A DNA stretch of 64,000 bases from Pseudomonas orientalis (GTDB lineage: Bacteria; Pseudomonadota; Gammaproteobacteria; Pseudomonadales; Pseudomonadaceae): assembly GCF_022807995.1 (NCBI RefSeq), contig NZ_CP094351.1:4635501-4699500 (forward strand), written 5' to 3'. The position numbers and the translations under genes are program-made. Positions 27,754 to 35,537 of this stretch are shown here, one piece after another (position 1 is the first letter of the stretch; each line of letters starts with the position of its first letter). The notes under the pieces are model-generated. The model was not told the DNA's origin, ran no database searches, and saw nothing but the letters and a program-made list of their open reading frames with translations.

Positions 27754-28296
27754 TCAATCACGCCCGCCCACCAGCCACTGCAACTGCACTTCATGCTGGC
27801 CACGGTCATCGGTGACGAAGATCGTGCCTTCGCTGATCATCACATCCCACTTGATCACGCGCGGCATGTCCTTGGCCAGGACCTCCAGGATCTCCTGCGG
27901 CACGGCAGCGATGTGCACGTTTTTCAGGTTATTCGCCACCGGCACCACCTTGCCTTCCCACACCCGCAGGCTGCCGTAGGCCAGCAGGCTGGTGCGTTCA
28001 GTGCGGCGCGAGCACCAGGTCAGGCGGTCTGCATCCGGTTGGCCCACTTCGATCCAGTGCAATACCCGATCATCCAGGCTCTTTTCCCACAGGGCCGGCT
28101 CGTCGACATCCGACAAACCACGGCCGAACGCCAACTGCTCGTTGTACCAGAGGGCGTAGGCCAGCAGGCGCACGGTCATGCGCTCTTCGGTCTCCGAAGG
28201 GTGGCGGGCGATGGTCTGTTTGACGCTCTCGTACACCGAACGGTCAAGGTCGGTTAGGTTGAGTTCGAATTTGTAGGTCGTGGACGGCTGGGCCAT
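27754..28296 (-). CDS. yaeQ: YaeQ family protein
   Basis: The ATG at 28296 gives 180 residues beginning MAQPSTTYKFELNLTDLDR, the normal family start; the open frame to 28350 is not used. Conserved YaeQ segments: SVYESVKQTIARHPSETEERMTVRLLAYALWY, EPALWEKSLDDRVLHWIEVGQPD and YAKSLRVW-like YGSLRVWEGKV. The family adopts a PD-(D/E)XK nuclease-like fold; activity is unproven. The stop codon touches a REPIN. Confidence 0.9.
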   Translation of the reverse strand: MAQPSTTYKFELNLTDLDRSVYESVKQTIARHPSETEERMTVRLLAYALWYNEQLAFGRGLSDVDEPALWEKSLDDRVLHWIEVGQPDADRLTWCSRRTERTSLLAYGSLRVWEGKVVPVANNLKNVHIAAVPQEILEVLAKDMPRVIKWDVMISEGTIFVTDDRGQHEVQLQWLVGGRD

Positions 28297-28432
28297 GAAC
28301 GGGCTCTGGAGACAAGGAAAGGCGGCCAGTCTAACCGATGGCGAGGCCAATCAACGAATACTGCGCTGCATCCGGGCTGCTCGCCTATGTTAAAAAGCAG
28401 TACGTCACCGTCCCGCGCGCTCAAGGATCCCC

Positions 28433-29632
28433 ATGTCGCTTAATGCCAAACCGCTTGCCGGCCTGAAAGTCATCGAACTCGGCACCTTGATTGCCGGCCC
28501 GTTTGCCTCACGTATCTGCGCCGAGTTCGGCGCCGAGGTGATCAAGGTCGAATCCCCGGACGGCGGCGACCCGCTGCGCAAATGGCGCAAGTTGTATGAA
28601 GGCACCTCACTGTGGTGGTTTGTGCAGGCCCGTAACAAGCAGTCGCTGACCCTCAACCTGAAACACCCGGATGGCCTGGCGATCCTCAAGCAATTGTTGG
28701 CCGACGCCGACATTCTGATCGAGAACTTCCGCCCCGGCGTGCTGGAAAAGCTCGGCCTGAGCTGGGAAACCCTGCACGCCCTGAACCCAAGGCTGGTAAT
28801 GGTGCGCCTCTCGGGCTTCGGCCAGACCGGGCCGATGAAGGACCAACCGGGGTTCGGCGCGGTGGGCGAATCCATGGGCGGCTTGCGTTACATCACCGGC
28901 TTCGAAGACCGTCCGCCCGTGCGCACCGGAATTTCCATCGGCGACTCGATTGCCGCGCTGTGGGCGGTGATCGGCGCGCTGATGGCCCTGCGTCATCGCG
29001 AGGTCAACGGTGGCCTGGGCCAGGTCGTGGATGTGGCGCTGTACGAAGCCATCTTCGCCATGATGGAAAGCATGATTCCCGAGTTCGACGTGTTCGGCTT
29101 CATTCGCGAACGCACCGGCAACATCATGCCCGGTATCACCCCCTCTTCGATCCACACCAGCGCCGATGGCAAGCATGTGCAGATCGGCGCCAATGGCGAT
29201 GCGATCTTCAAGCGCTTCATGGCCGCCATCGGCCGCGACGACCTGGCGAACGATCCGGCGCTCGCCAGCAATGACGGGCGTGACAGCCGCCGTGATGAGC
29301 TGTACGGGGTGATTGATCGCTGGGTCAACACTCTGCCGCTGGAGCAGGTCATGGCGCAGTTGAACCAGGCCCAAGTGCCCGCCAGCCGCATCTACAGTGC
29401 CGAGGACATGCTGGGCGACCCGCAATTCCTGGCCCGGGAAATGTTCCTGAGCGCGCACCTGCCGGACGGCAAGGATTTCAAGATGCCGGGCATCGTGCCC
29501 AAGCTGTCGGATACCCCAGGCAGCTGTGAATGGGTGGGGCCGCAATTGGGCGAGCACAACAGTGTGCTGCTCAACGCCCTGGGCTATGACGCGGCTGCTA
29601 TTGCCCGCTTGCGTGCGGATGGCGCGATCTGA
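28433..29632 (+). CDS. CaiB/BaiF-type CoA-transferase (class III)
   Basis: The 399 residues begin LAGLKVIELGTLIAGPFASRICAEFGAEVIKVE, the CoA-binding Rossmann motif of class III CoA-transferases. The catalytic aspartate is in ISIGDSIAALWAVIGALMAL, and the family-typical RLSGFGQTGP is present. It moves CoA between carboxylic acids; the substrate cannot be read from sequence. It stands alone with no CoA-ligase or dehydrogenase neighbour. Confidence 0.88.
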   Translation: MSLNAKPLAGLKVIELGTLIAGPFASRICAEFGAEVIKVESPDGGDPLRKWRKLYEGTSLWWFVQARNKQSLTLNLKHPDGLAILKQLLADADILIENFRPGVLEKLGLSWETLHALNPRLVMVRLSGFGQTGPMKDQPGFGAVGESMGGLRYITGFEDRPPVRTGISIGDSIAALWAVIGALMALRHREVNGGLGQVVDVALYEAIFAMMESMIPEFDVFGFIRERTGNIMPGITPSSIHTSADGKHVQIGANGDAIFKRFMAAIGRDDLANDPALASNDGRDSRRDELYGVIDRWVNTLPLEQVMAQLNQAQVPASRIYSAEDMLGDPQFLAREMFLSAHLPDGKDFKMPGIVPKLSDTPGSCEWVGPQLGEHNSVLLNALGYDAAAIARLRADGAI

Positions 29633-29677
29633 TCCTGCACCTGGGAGCGCCGCCGCGCCAAATCCCAGGCAAAAAGA

Positions 29678-29709
29678 AACCCCGAGGAGTGGGGAGACAA
29701 CTCGGGGTT
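29678..29709. terminator. Stem-loop between the CoA-transferase and DUF3509 genes
   Basis: AACCCCGAG (29678-29686) pairs with CTCGGGGTT (29701-29709). On the minus strand it is followed by TTCTTTTTGCC, so it best serves as the terminator of the DUF3509 gene. Confidence 0.7.
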
Positions 29710-29828
29710 AAACGTGATCTACAAAGACCAGTACAACAAGCCACAAACACCGGAGCACAATGTTTGCTCTTGCTGTTACAAACTCTGACCGGCCGTGTTG
29801 TAGGAAGTTTCGAACGATAAATAATTCT

Positions 29829-30113
29829 TCATGCGCAGACCGGAGTTCTTGTCATGGCGGCGTTTCGCAGGGCTGCAATGACCGAGGGCTCGAGTCGACC
29901 TTCAGCGATTTTCAAATCACGCAGCAGGCAATCCACCACATCCACCAGCGCGCGTTTGTCGGTCAACTGAGCGCGGTTGACTTCGCGCTCGACCATGATG
30001 GCGCCACCAGGGTTCTTCACGGTCACCAGGCATTCGCCCTGCACACCAGCGGTGGTCAGCGTAACCAGATAAGGGCTCAGTGCTTCTTCGAGCAACAGGC
30101 TGATACTTTCCAT
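29829..30113 (-). CDS. DUF3509 family protein
   Basis: The ATG at 30113 gives 94 residues (MESISLLLEEALSPYLVTL); a GTG 12 bases earlier is possible. The sequence is compact, with an ELSP-like N-helix, beta-strand LTTAGVQGECLVTVKNPGGAIMVEREV and a C-terminal helical half (LVDVVDCLLRDLKIAEGRLEPSVIAALRN). It is a small Pseudomonas family of unknown function, usually in several paralogues. It is monocistronic with a terminator downstream. No catalytic motif is seen. Confidence 0.78.
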   Translation of the reverse strand: MESISLLLEEALSPYLVTLTTAGVQGECLVTVKNPGGAIMVEREVNRAQLTDKRALVDVVDCLLRDLKIAEGRLEPSVIAALRNAAMTRTPVCA

Positions 30114-30422
30114 CTCGATCACCACTCAATAGTTCGGGAACAATCGTTTCAACGGGTGCTGCATCTCTCCTAAGTGACTGGTTGTGACGTAGGAAAGTTC
30201 GCTTTTTCGTCTTTCAAGGGTTGTCCGGGGATGACGTCTCCAGCATGCGCTTGCAACATGACAGGTAAAAAACGGCGGCACATAACTGCTTACGCAATGG
30301 GTTGCGGTTTTGGGGTACGCCGAGCGCGCAGGCCAGGAGTGAATCCTATACTCGGTGAGCGCTGATCACTCTGCCGTCCGGACGGAGTGCATGTCATAAG
30401 GCCCTTATTGCGAAGGATAAAG
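30114..30422. other. Divergent intergenic region
   Basis: This is the upstream region of both the DUF3509 gene (minus) and the small coiled-coil gene (plus). A 63-codon open frame (30174-30365) lacks a ribosome-binding site and family features. No repeat is seen; promoters are presumably here but none is clear. Confidence 0.4.
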
Positions 30423-30626
30423 ATGATGTTGGAGCACAATGAACAACAAGCGTCGATCGAAAAAATTCACGCGGACATATCACGCATTTATGCCGAACAA
30501 CGCAAGTTCAATGCTGAAGTCCACAAGATAACCCGTGAGATTTTCTGGTACCCCGTGGGCATCGCAATAGGCTTCTTTACCGCTGTTGGTACGGTAATGG
30601 CGCTGGCGCATAAGCTGCTCACGTAA
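30423..30626 (+). CDS. Small coiled-coil membrane protein
   Basis: The ATG at 30423 (or the next codon) is preceded by GAAGGA and gives 67 residues; a GTG start at 30387 lacks such a site. Residues about 5-40 are charged and helical with heptad-like spacing (QASIEKIHADISRIYAEQRKF), and residues about 43-64 form one membrane helix (PVGIAIGFFTAVGTVMALAH). The likely topology is a cytosolic coiled coil plus a C-terminal anchor. The layout resembles small phage or plasmid membrane proteins, but no family is recognised. A terminator follows. Confidence 0.65.
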   Translation: MMLEHNEQQASIEKIHADISRIYAEQRKFNAEVHKITREIFWYPVGIAIGFFTAVGTVMALAHKLLT

Positions 30627-30655
30627 ACGATATGACTGCCGGGCCTGCCACAAAT

Positions 30656-30696
30656 AAAAAACGCCGCTGACCCAGGGAAGGGAAAGCGGCGTTTTT
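30656..30696. terminator. Bidirectional intrinsic terminator (small membrane protein / thrC)
   Basis: AAAAACGCCGCT pairs with AGCGGCGTTTTT around a 16-base loop, with A and T runs on the two sides. It lies 17 bases after the thrC stop on the minus strand. Confidence 0.88.
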
Positions 30697-30712
30697 GTCT
30701 GCGCAGCGTGCC

Positions 30713-32122
30713 TTACAGCGGCTTGCCCCGGTTGCCATGCTGGCTGACAAACGCCTGCACAGCTTTCAGGTCGTTAGCCAGCACCGTGCAACGCTCTTCG
30801 CGCTCGAACAGATCCGCCAGGTGCTGCGGCAGCTCCAGCGCTTTGCCAACGCCCGCCTTCTCCACCGCTTCCGGAAACTTCACGGGATGAGCGGTACCCA
30901 GGATCACCATCGGGATATCCAGGCTGCGACGGCACTCGCGGGCAGCCTTCACACCGATGGCCGTGTGCGGGTCCAGCAGTTCGCCGGTCTGGGCGTAGAC
31001 CTCAGCGATGGTTTCGCATGTCTGGGCGTCGTCCACGGCCAGGGAGTCGAACAGCTTGCGGGTCTCGGTCCAGCGCTCCTGCTCGACGCTGAAACCGCCA
31101 CCTTGCTTGAAGCTGTTCATCAGCTCGGCCAACGCCGCGCCATTGCGGCCGTGCATGTCGAACAGCAGGCGTTCGAAATTCGACGAGACCATGATGTCCA
31201 TCGACGGCGACAGCGTGGCGTGCAGGGTTTCCTTGACATACCCGTTGCCGCTCATGAAGCGGTGCAGGATGTCGTTGCGGTTGGTCGCGACGATCAACTG
31301 ATTGATTGGCAGGCCCATGTTGCGCGCCAGGTAGCCGGCGAAGATGTCGCCGAAGTTGCCGGTCGGCACCGAGAACGACACCGAACGCGCCGGGCCGCCC
31401 AACTGCAGGGAAGCGTGGAAGTAGTAGACGATCTGGGCCATGATCCGCGCCCAGTTGATCGAGTTCACCGCCACCAGGCGCGTGCCCTTGAGGAAGCTCT
31501 GGTCGGCGAAGCTGTTCTTGACCATTTCCTGGCAGTCATCGAAGTTGCCTTCGATGGCGATGTTGTGGATGTTCTCACCGAAAATGGTGGTCATCTGGCG
31601 ACGCTGCACCTCCGACACGCGCTGGTGCGGGTGCAGGATGAAGATGTCGACGTTTTCGCAGTGCTTGCACCCTTCGATGGCCGCCGAACCGGTATCACCG
31701 GACGTAGCGCCCATGATCACCACGCGCTCGCCGCGTTTTTCCAGTACGTAGTCGAGCAGGCGACCGAGCAATTGCAGGGCAAAGTCCTTGAACGCCAGGG
31801 TCGGGCCGTGGAACAACTCAAGCACCCACTCGTTGCCGTTCAATTGGCGCAGGGGCGCGATGGCGCTGTGGGAAAACACGCCGTACGTTTCTTCGAGGAT
31901 CTTCTTGAAATCCGCATCCGGAATGCTGCCGGTGACGAACGGGCGCATCACCCGGAACGCCAGCTCGTGGTAAGGCAGGCCGGCCCAGGAAGCGATTTCT
32001 TCCTGGGTGAAGCGTGGCAGGTTTTCCGGCACGTACAGGCCGCCGTCGGTGGCAAGGCCTGTGAGCAAGACGTCTTCGAAATTCAGGGCCGGTGCCTGGC
32101 CGCGGGTGCTGATATAGCGCAT
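30713..32122 (-). CDS. thrC: Threonine synthase
   Basis: The 469 residues are typical for the proteobacterial fold-type II enzyme. The PLP lysine lies in HGPTLAFKDFALQLLGRLL (AFKD); the phosphate-binding loop is GATSGDTGSAAIEG, and SVPTGNFGDIFAGYLA also matches. It converts O-phosphohomoserine to threonine, the last step of the pathway. It follows hom on the same strand with about 100 bases between, filled by an inverted repeat; they probably form one operon. Confidence 0.97.
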   Translation of the reverse strand: MRYISTRGQAPALNFEDVLLTGLATDGGLYVPENLPRFTQEEIASWAGLPYHELAFRVMRPFVTGSIPDADFKKILEETYGVFSHSAIAPLRQLNGNEWVLELFHGPTLAFKDFALQLLGRLLDYVLEKRGERVVIMGATSGDTGSAAIEGCKHCENVDIFILHPHQRVSEVQRRQMTTIFGENIHNIAIEGNFDDCQEMVKNSFADQSFLKGTRLVAVNSINWARIMAQIVYYFHASLQLGGPARSVSFSVPTGNFGDIFAGYLARNMGLPINQLIVATNRNDILHRFMSGNGYVKETLHATLSPSMDIMVSSNFERLLFDMHGRNGAALAELMNSFKQGGGFSVEQERWTETRKLFDSLAVDDAQTCETIAEVYAQTGELLDPHTAIGVKAARECRRSLDIPMVILGTAHPVKFPEAVEKAGVGKALELPQHLADLFEREERCTVLANDLKAVQAFVSQHGNRGKPL

Positions 32123-32144
32123 GGGGGCAAACCTTCGGGTTGGG

Positions 32145-32220
32145 CTTCAAGCTTTAAGCTACAAGCTGCAAGTTAGAGCAGATCTGCTTTCACTTGCAGC
32201 TTGTAGCTTGAGGCTTGCAG
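32145..32220. repeat. Inverted repeat between hom and thrC
   Basis: Left arm 32145-32173 (CTTCAAGCTTTAAGCTACAA...) pairs with 32192-32220 over 29 positions with four mismatches; each arm contains the repeated word AGCTACAAGCT or a near variant. It is not the REP type seen elsewhere in the window. It may be a mobile palindrome or an operon-internal RNA structure. Confidence 0.75.
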
Positions 32221-32226
32221 CTAAAA

Positions 32227-33531
32227 TTAATTCAAATGTTCGACGCGAATCCGGACCACCGGCCCTACCACGCCCTGGAGCGCTTCAAGAGCCCGAATGG
32301 CATCGTTGATATGCTGCTCGAGCACGCGGTGGGTCAGCAGGATCATCGGCACCTGGCCGTTCTGCTCCTCGACTTCCTTCTGCATGATCGATTCTATGTT
32401 GATGCCGCGCTCCGACAGGATGCTCGCCACCTGGGCCAGCACGCCGGGATGGTCCTGAGCCTGGATGCGCAAATAGTAGGCACTTTCGCAGGCTTCGATC
32501 GGCAGGATCGGGTGGGCCGATAGCGAATCCGGCTGGAAGGCCAGGTGCGGTACGCGGTTTTCCGGGTCGCTGGTCATGGCGCGAACCACGTCCACCAGGT
32601 CGGCGATCACCGATGAAGCGGTCGGTTCCATGCCGGCACCGGCGCCGTAGAACAGGGTGGAACCGGCGGCGTCACCGTTGACCATCACCGCGTTCATCAC
32701 GCCATTGACGTTGGCGATCAGGCGGTCGGCCGGGATCAGTGTAGGGTGCACACGCAATTCGATACCGGCCGGCGTGCTGCGCGCCACACCGAGGTGCTTG
32801 ATGCGGTAGCCCAGGGCTTCGGCATAGTTCACGTCGGCAGTGGTCAGCTTGGTGATGCCTTCGGTGTAGGCTTTGTCGAACTGCAGCGGGATACCAAAGG
32901 CGATGGACGCCAGGATGGTCAACTTGTGGGCCGCGTCGATGCCTTCCACGTCAAAGGTCGGGTCGGCTTCGGCGTAACCCAGAGCCTGGGCTTCGGCCAG
33001 CACGTCTTCGAAGGTACGACCTTTCTCACGCATTTCGGTGAGGATGAAGTTACCGGTGCCGTTGATGATGCCGGCCACCCAATTGATGCGGTTGGCGGAC
33101 AGGCCTTCACGAATCGCCTTGATCACCGGGATGCCGCCGGCCACCGCCGCTTCGAACGCCACAATCACGCCCTTCTCGCGGGCCTTGGCGAAGATTTCGT
33201 TACCGTGCACGGCGATCAGCGCCTTGTTGGCGGTGACCACGTGCTTGCCGTTCTCGATGGCCTTGAGCACCAGTTCGCGGGCCACGGTATAGCCGCCTAC
33301 CAGCTCGATGACAATATCGATGTCAGGGTTGGTGGCCACGGCGAACACATCGTGGGTAATCGCAATACCGGTCGTTTCGAACTGAGGCTTCGGCGAACGC
33401 GTGGCGATCTGCGCCACTTCAATCTCGCGCCCTGCACGGCGGGAAATTTCTTCAGCGTTACGCTGAAGTACGTTGAAGGTGCCGCCACCGACGGTCCCTA
33501 ACCCACAGATGCCTACTTTGACCGGTTTCAC
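32227..33531 (-). CDS. hom: Homoserine dehydrogenase
   Basis: The GTG start at 33531, with GGGGAG six bases before it, gives 434 residues beginning (M)KPVKVGICGLGTVGGGTFNVL, the normal start and length; upstream codons to 33588 are rejected. An N-terminal NAD(P) Rossmann motif GLGTVGGG is followed by the catalytic domain (TANKALIAVHG; EADPTFDVEGIDAAHKL) and a C-terminal ACT domain (YYLRIQAQDHPGVLAQVA) for threonine feedback. It reduces aspartate semialdehyde to homoserine. It lies upstream of thrC. Confidence 0.96.
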   Translation of the reverse strand: MKPVKVGICGLGTVGGGTFNVLQRNAEEISRRAGREIEVAQIATRSPKPQFETTGIAITHDVFAVATNPDIDIVIELVGGYTVARELVLKAIENGKHVVTANKALIAVHGNEIFAKAREKGVIVAFEAAVAGGIPVIKAIREGLSANRINWVAGIINGTGNFILTEMREKGRTFEDVLAEAQALGYAEADPTFDVEGIDAAHKLTILASIAFGIPLQFDKAYTEGITKLTTADVNYAEALGYRIKHLGVARSTPAGIELRVHPTLIPADRLIANVNGVMNAVMVNGDAAGSTLFYGAGAGMEPTASSVIADLVDVVRAMTSDPENRVPHLAFQPDSLSAHPILPIEACESAYYLRIQAQDHPGVLAQVASILSERGINIESIMQKEVEEQNGQVPMILLTHRVLEQHINDAIRALEALQGVVGPVVRIRVEHLN

Positions 33532-33548
33532 TGAAAACTCCCCATGAA

Positions 33549-33626
33549 ACGGCCGACGCAAGGTCGGCCGTGGAACACAGCCGCACAACTGCGGCTCTCA
33601 ATTAATGACCCGCCGACAGTTCGGCG
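33549..33626 (-). other. Two stem-loops between dsbC and hom
   Basis: ACGGCCGAC-GCAAG-GTCGGCCGT (33549-33571) lies 17 bases before the hom GTG, and CGCCGA-CAGT-TCGGCG (33611-33626) lies nearer dsbC. Neither has a good T run. They may end dsbC transcription weakly or shape the hom leader. Confidence 0.5.
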
Positions 33627-33659
33627 GACCATGCTCGTCAAAGGCTCGACGATTAATGC

Positions 33660-34391
33660 TTACTTGGCACCCAGTGCCAGTTTGGCAACTTGTGGTGCCG
33701 GCTGGTAGCCCGGAATCACCTGGCCGTCAGCCAAAACGATGGCCGGTGTGCCGTTCACACCGATGGACTGGCCCAGGGCGAACTGCTTGGAAACCGGATT
33801 GGCGCATTTGGCCGCCTTGATTTCCTTGCCATCGACCATCTTGTCCATGGCCGCTTTCTTGTCGGCCGAGCACCAGACCGCCTGCAACTGCTCATCACCC
33901 GGCGAACCCAGGCCCTGGCGTGGGAACGCCACATAGCGCACCTCCACACCCAGCTTGTTCAGCGCCGGCACTTCGGCGTGCAGCTTGTGGCAGTAGGGGC
34001 AGGTGGTGTCGGTAAACACGGTGATGTGGGTCTTGGTTTCGCCGATGGCCGGGTACACCACGGTTTCAGCCACCGGAATACCGTTGATCAGCTTGGACAC
34101 GCCCAGGCGTTCGGCTTTCTCGGTCAGATTGACCGGCTTGCCGTCCTTGAGCTGGAACAGGTAGCCCTGCACGATGTACTGGCCGTCGGCACTGGCGTAC
34201 AGCACGCGGCTGCCCTTGAGCTTGACTTCGTACAGGCCGGCCATGGGGCTGGCGCTGATGCTTTCGATGGGGGTGTCGAGCTGCAGGTTGACCAGGCTCT
34301 TGCGAATGGCCTGCTCGGCCGCATCGTCGGCGCTGGCAAAGGTGGAAACCAACGCAATGGCTGCGGCGGCAATAATCTGGGTCAAGCGCAT
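33660..34391 (-). CDS. dsbC: Periplasmic disulfide isomerase DsbC
   Basis: The ATG at 34391 (AGGAG upstream) gives 243 residues with a Sec signal peptide (MRLTQIIAAAAIALVSTFASA). The N-terminal dimerisation domain is followed by a thioredoxin domain with the active site TTCPYCHKLH and cis-Pro region GVNGTPAIVLADG. It rearranges wrong disulfides in exported proteins and is kept reduced by DsbD. It lies between xerD and hom, the conserved Pseudomonas order (xerD-dsbC-hom-thrC). Confidence 0.95.
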   Translation of the reverse strand: MRLTQIIAAAAIALVSTFASADDAAEQAIRKSLVNLQLDTPIESISASPMAGLYEVKLKGSRVLYASADGQYIVQGYLFQLKDGKPVNLTEKAERLGVSKLINGIPVAETVVYPAIGETKTHITVFTDTTCPYCHKLHAEVPALNKLGVEVRYVAFPRQGLGSPGDEQLQAVWCSADKKAAMDKMVDGKEIKAAKCANPVSKQFALGQSIGVNGTPAIVLADGQVIPGYQPAPQVAKLALGAK

Positions 34392-34532
34392 GGGAACTCC
34401 TGAAGGCAGATGCAGGGACGGGTGCAGGTACGCCGATTGGAAACCGGGGTGCGGACCGTCGCCTTTGCGAACCGGCAAAGCCTACCACAGTTGGGCCGCA
34501 GGGCAGCCCGCAGCCGGAAAAATCGGGATTTT

Positions 34533-35429
34533 TCAGCCGCGTGGATGGTGCCTGGCGTGCATCTCCTGCAAACGCGCCCGTGCCACGTGGGTGTAAATCT
34601 GGGTGGTGGACAAGTCACTGTGCCCGAGCAGCATCTGCACCACACGCAAATCCGCGCCGTGGTTGAGCAAATGCGTGGCGAACGCATGTCGCAAGGTATG
34701 GGGCGACAGCGTCTTGCCGATCCCGGCGACCTTGGCCTGGTGCTTGATGCGGTGCCAGAAGGTCTGGCGGGTCATCTGTTCGCCGCGCAGGCTGGGGAAC
34801 AGCACGTCGCTGGGGCGGCCACCGAGCAGCTCGTGGCGCGCATCGCGCATGTAGCGCTCCACCCACACAATCGCTTCCTCCCCCATCGGCACCAGGCGCT
34901 CCTTGCTGCCCTTGCCCATCACCCGCAACACGCCCTGGCGCAGATTGACCTGCTCCAGAGTCAGGCTGATCAGTTCGGTGACCCGCAGCCCACAGGCGTA
35001 GAGCACTTCCAGCATGGCGCGATCGCGCTGGCCGATGGCTTCGCTGAGATCCGGCGCGGCCAACAGCGCCTCCACGTCAGTTTCCGACAAAGATTTAGGA
35101 AGAGGCCTACCTAATTGCGGCATATCGACTTGTAGAGTTGGATCGGTTGCGATGAGTTTTTCACGCAACAGATAGCGATAAAAGCCACGCACACCGGAGA
35201 GAAATCTCGCGGTGGAACGCGGCTTGTAATGTTGCTCGAGGCGCCAGGCCAAGTGATCGAGGATCAGCTCGCGCCCGGCATTGATCAGCTCCAGGTCTTT
35301 CTCCTGCAACCAGCCGTTGAACAGGGCCAGGTCGCTGCGGTAGGCCTGGCGAGTGTTGTCCGAGAGGCCCTTTTCCAACCAGAGGGCGTCAAGGAAGCGG
35401 TCGATCAGGGGGTGGTCAATGGCGGGCAT
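34533..35429 (-). CDS. xerD: Site-specific tyrosine recombinase XerD
   Basis: The 298 residues match XerD. A core-binding N-terminal SAM-like domain (SDNTRQAYRSDLALF) precedes the catalytic domain, in which R (ACGLRVTELISL), K (GKGSKERLVP), HxxR (SPHTLRHAFATHLL), H (LLGHSDLSTTQ) and the nucleophile Tyr (IYTHV) are all present. With XerC it resolves chromosome dimers at dif. This is the chromosomal housekeeping copy, judged by the flanking dsbC, not a mobile integrase. It is the first gene of a likely xerD-dsbC unit. Confidence 0.95.
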   Translation of the reverse strand: MPAIDHPLIDRFLDALWLEKGLSDNTRQAYRSDLALFNGWLQEKDLELINAGRELILDHLAWRLEQHYKPRSTARFLSGVRGFYRYLLREKLIATDPTLQVDMPQLGRPLPKSLSETDVEALLAAPDLSEAIGQRDRAMLEVLYACGLRVTELISLTLEQVNLRQGVLRVMGKGSKERLVPMGEEAIVWVERYMRDARHELLGGRPSDVLFPSLRGEQMTRQTFWHRIKHQAKVAGIGKTLSPHTLRHAFATHLLNHGADLRVVQMLLGHSDLSTTQIYTHVARARLQEMHARHHPRG

Positions 35430-35537
35430 GGTTACTCAAGCGGCGCGGCACGGGGCTTGGCGCCATTTTATTTAGTGAACTGTGGCAAGGGCCACTAGTC
35501 TTTCATAGCCCGCTACTTCTAGGAACAGGAAGCTTTA

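Noticed and set aside
30174..30365. 63-codon open frame upstream of the coiled-coil gene
   Set aside because: No ribosome-binding site and Cys/Gly/Arg-rich random composition.
32145..32220. CRISPR-like array
   Set aside because: Repeated words form one inverted pair, not regularly spaced direct repeats; no cas genes occur in the window.
34533..35429. XerD considered as the integrase of a genomic island
   Set aside because: It is the housekeeping XerD by length, motifs and the dsbC-hom-thrC neighbourhood; no attachment repeats or cargo are near.
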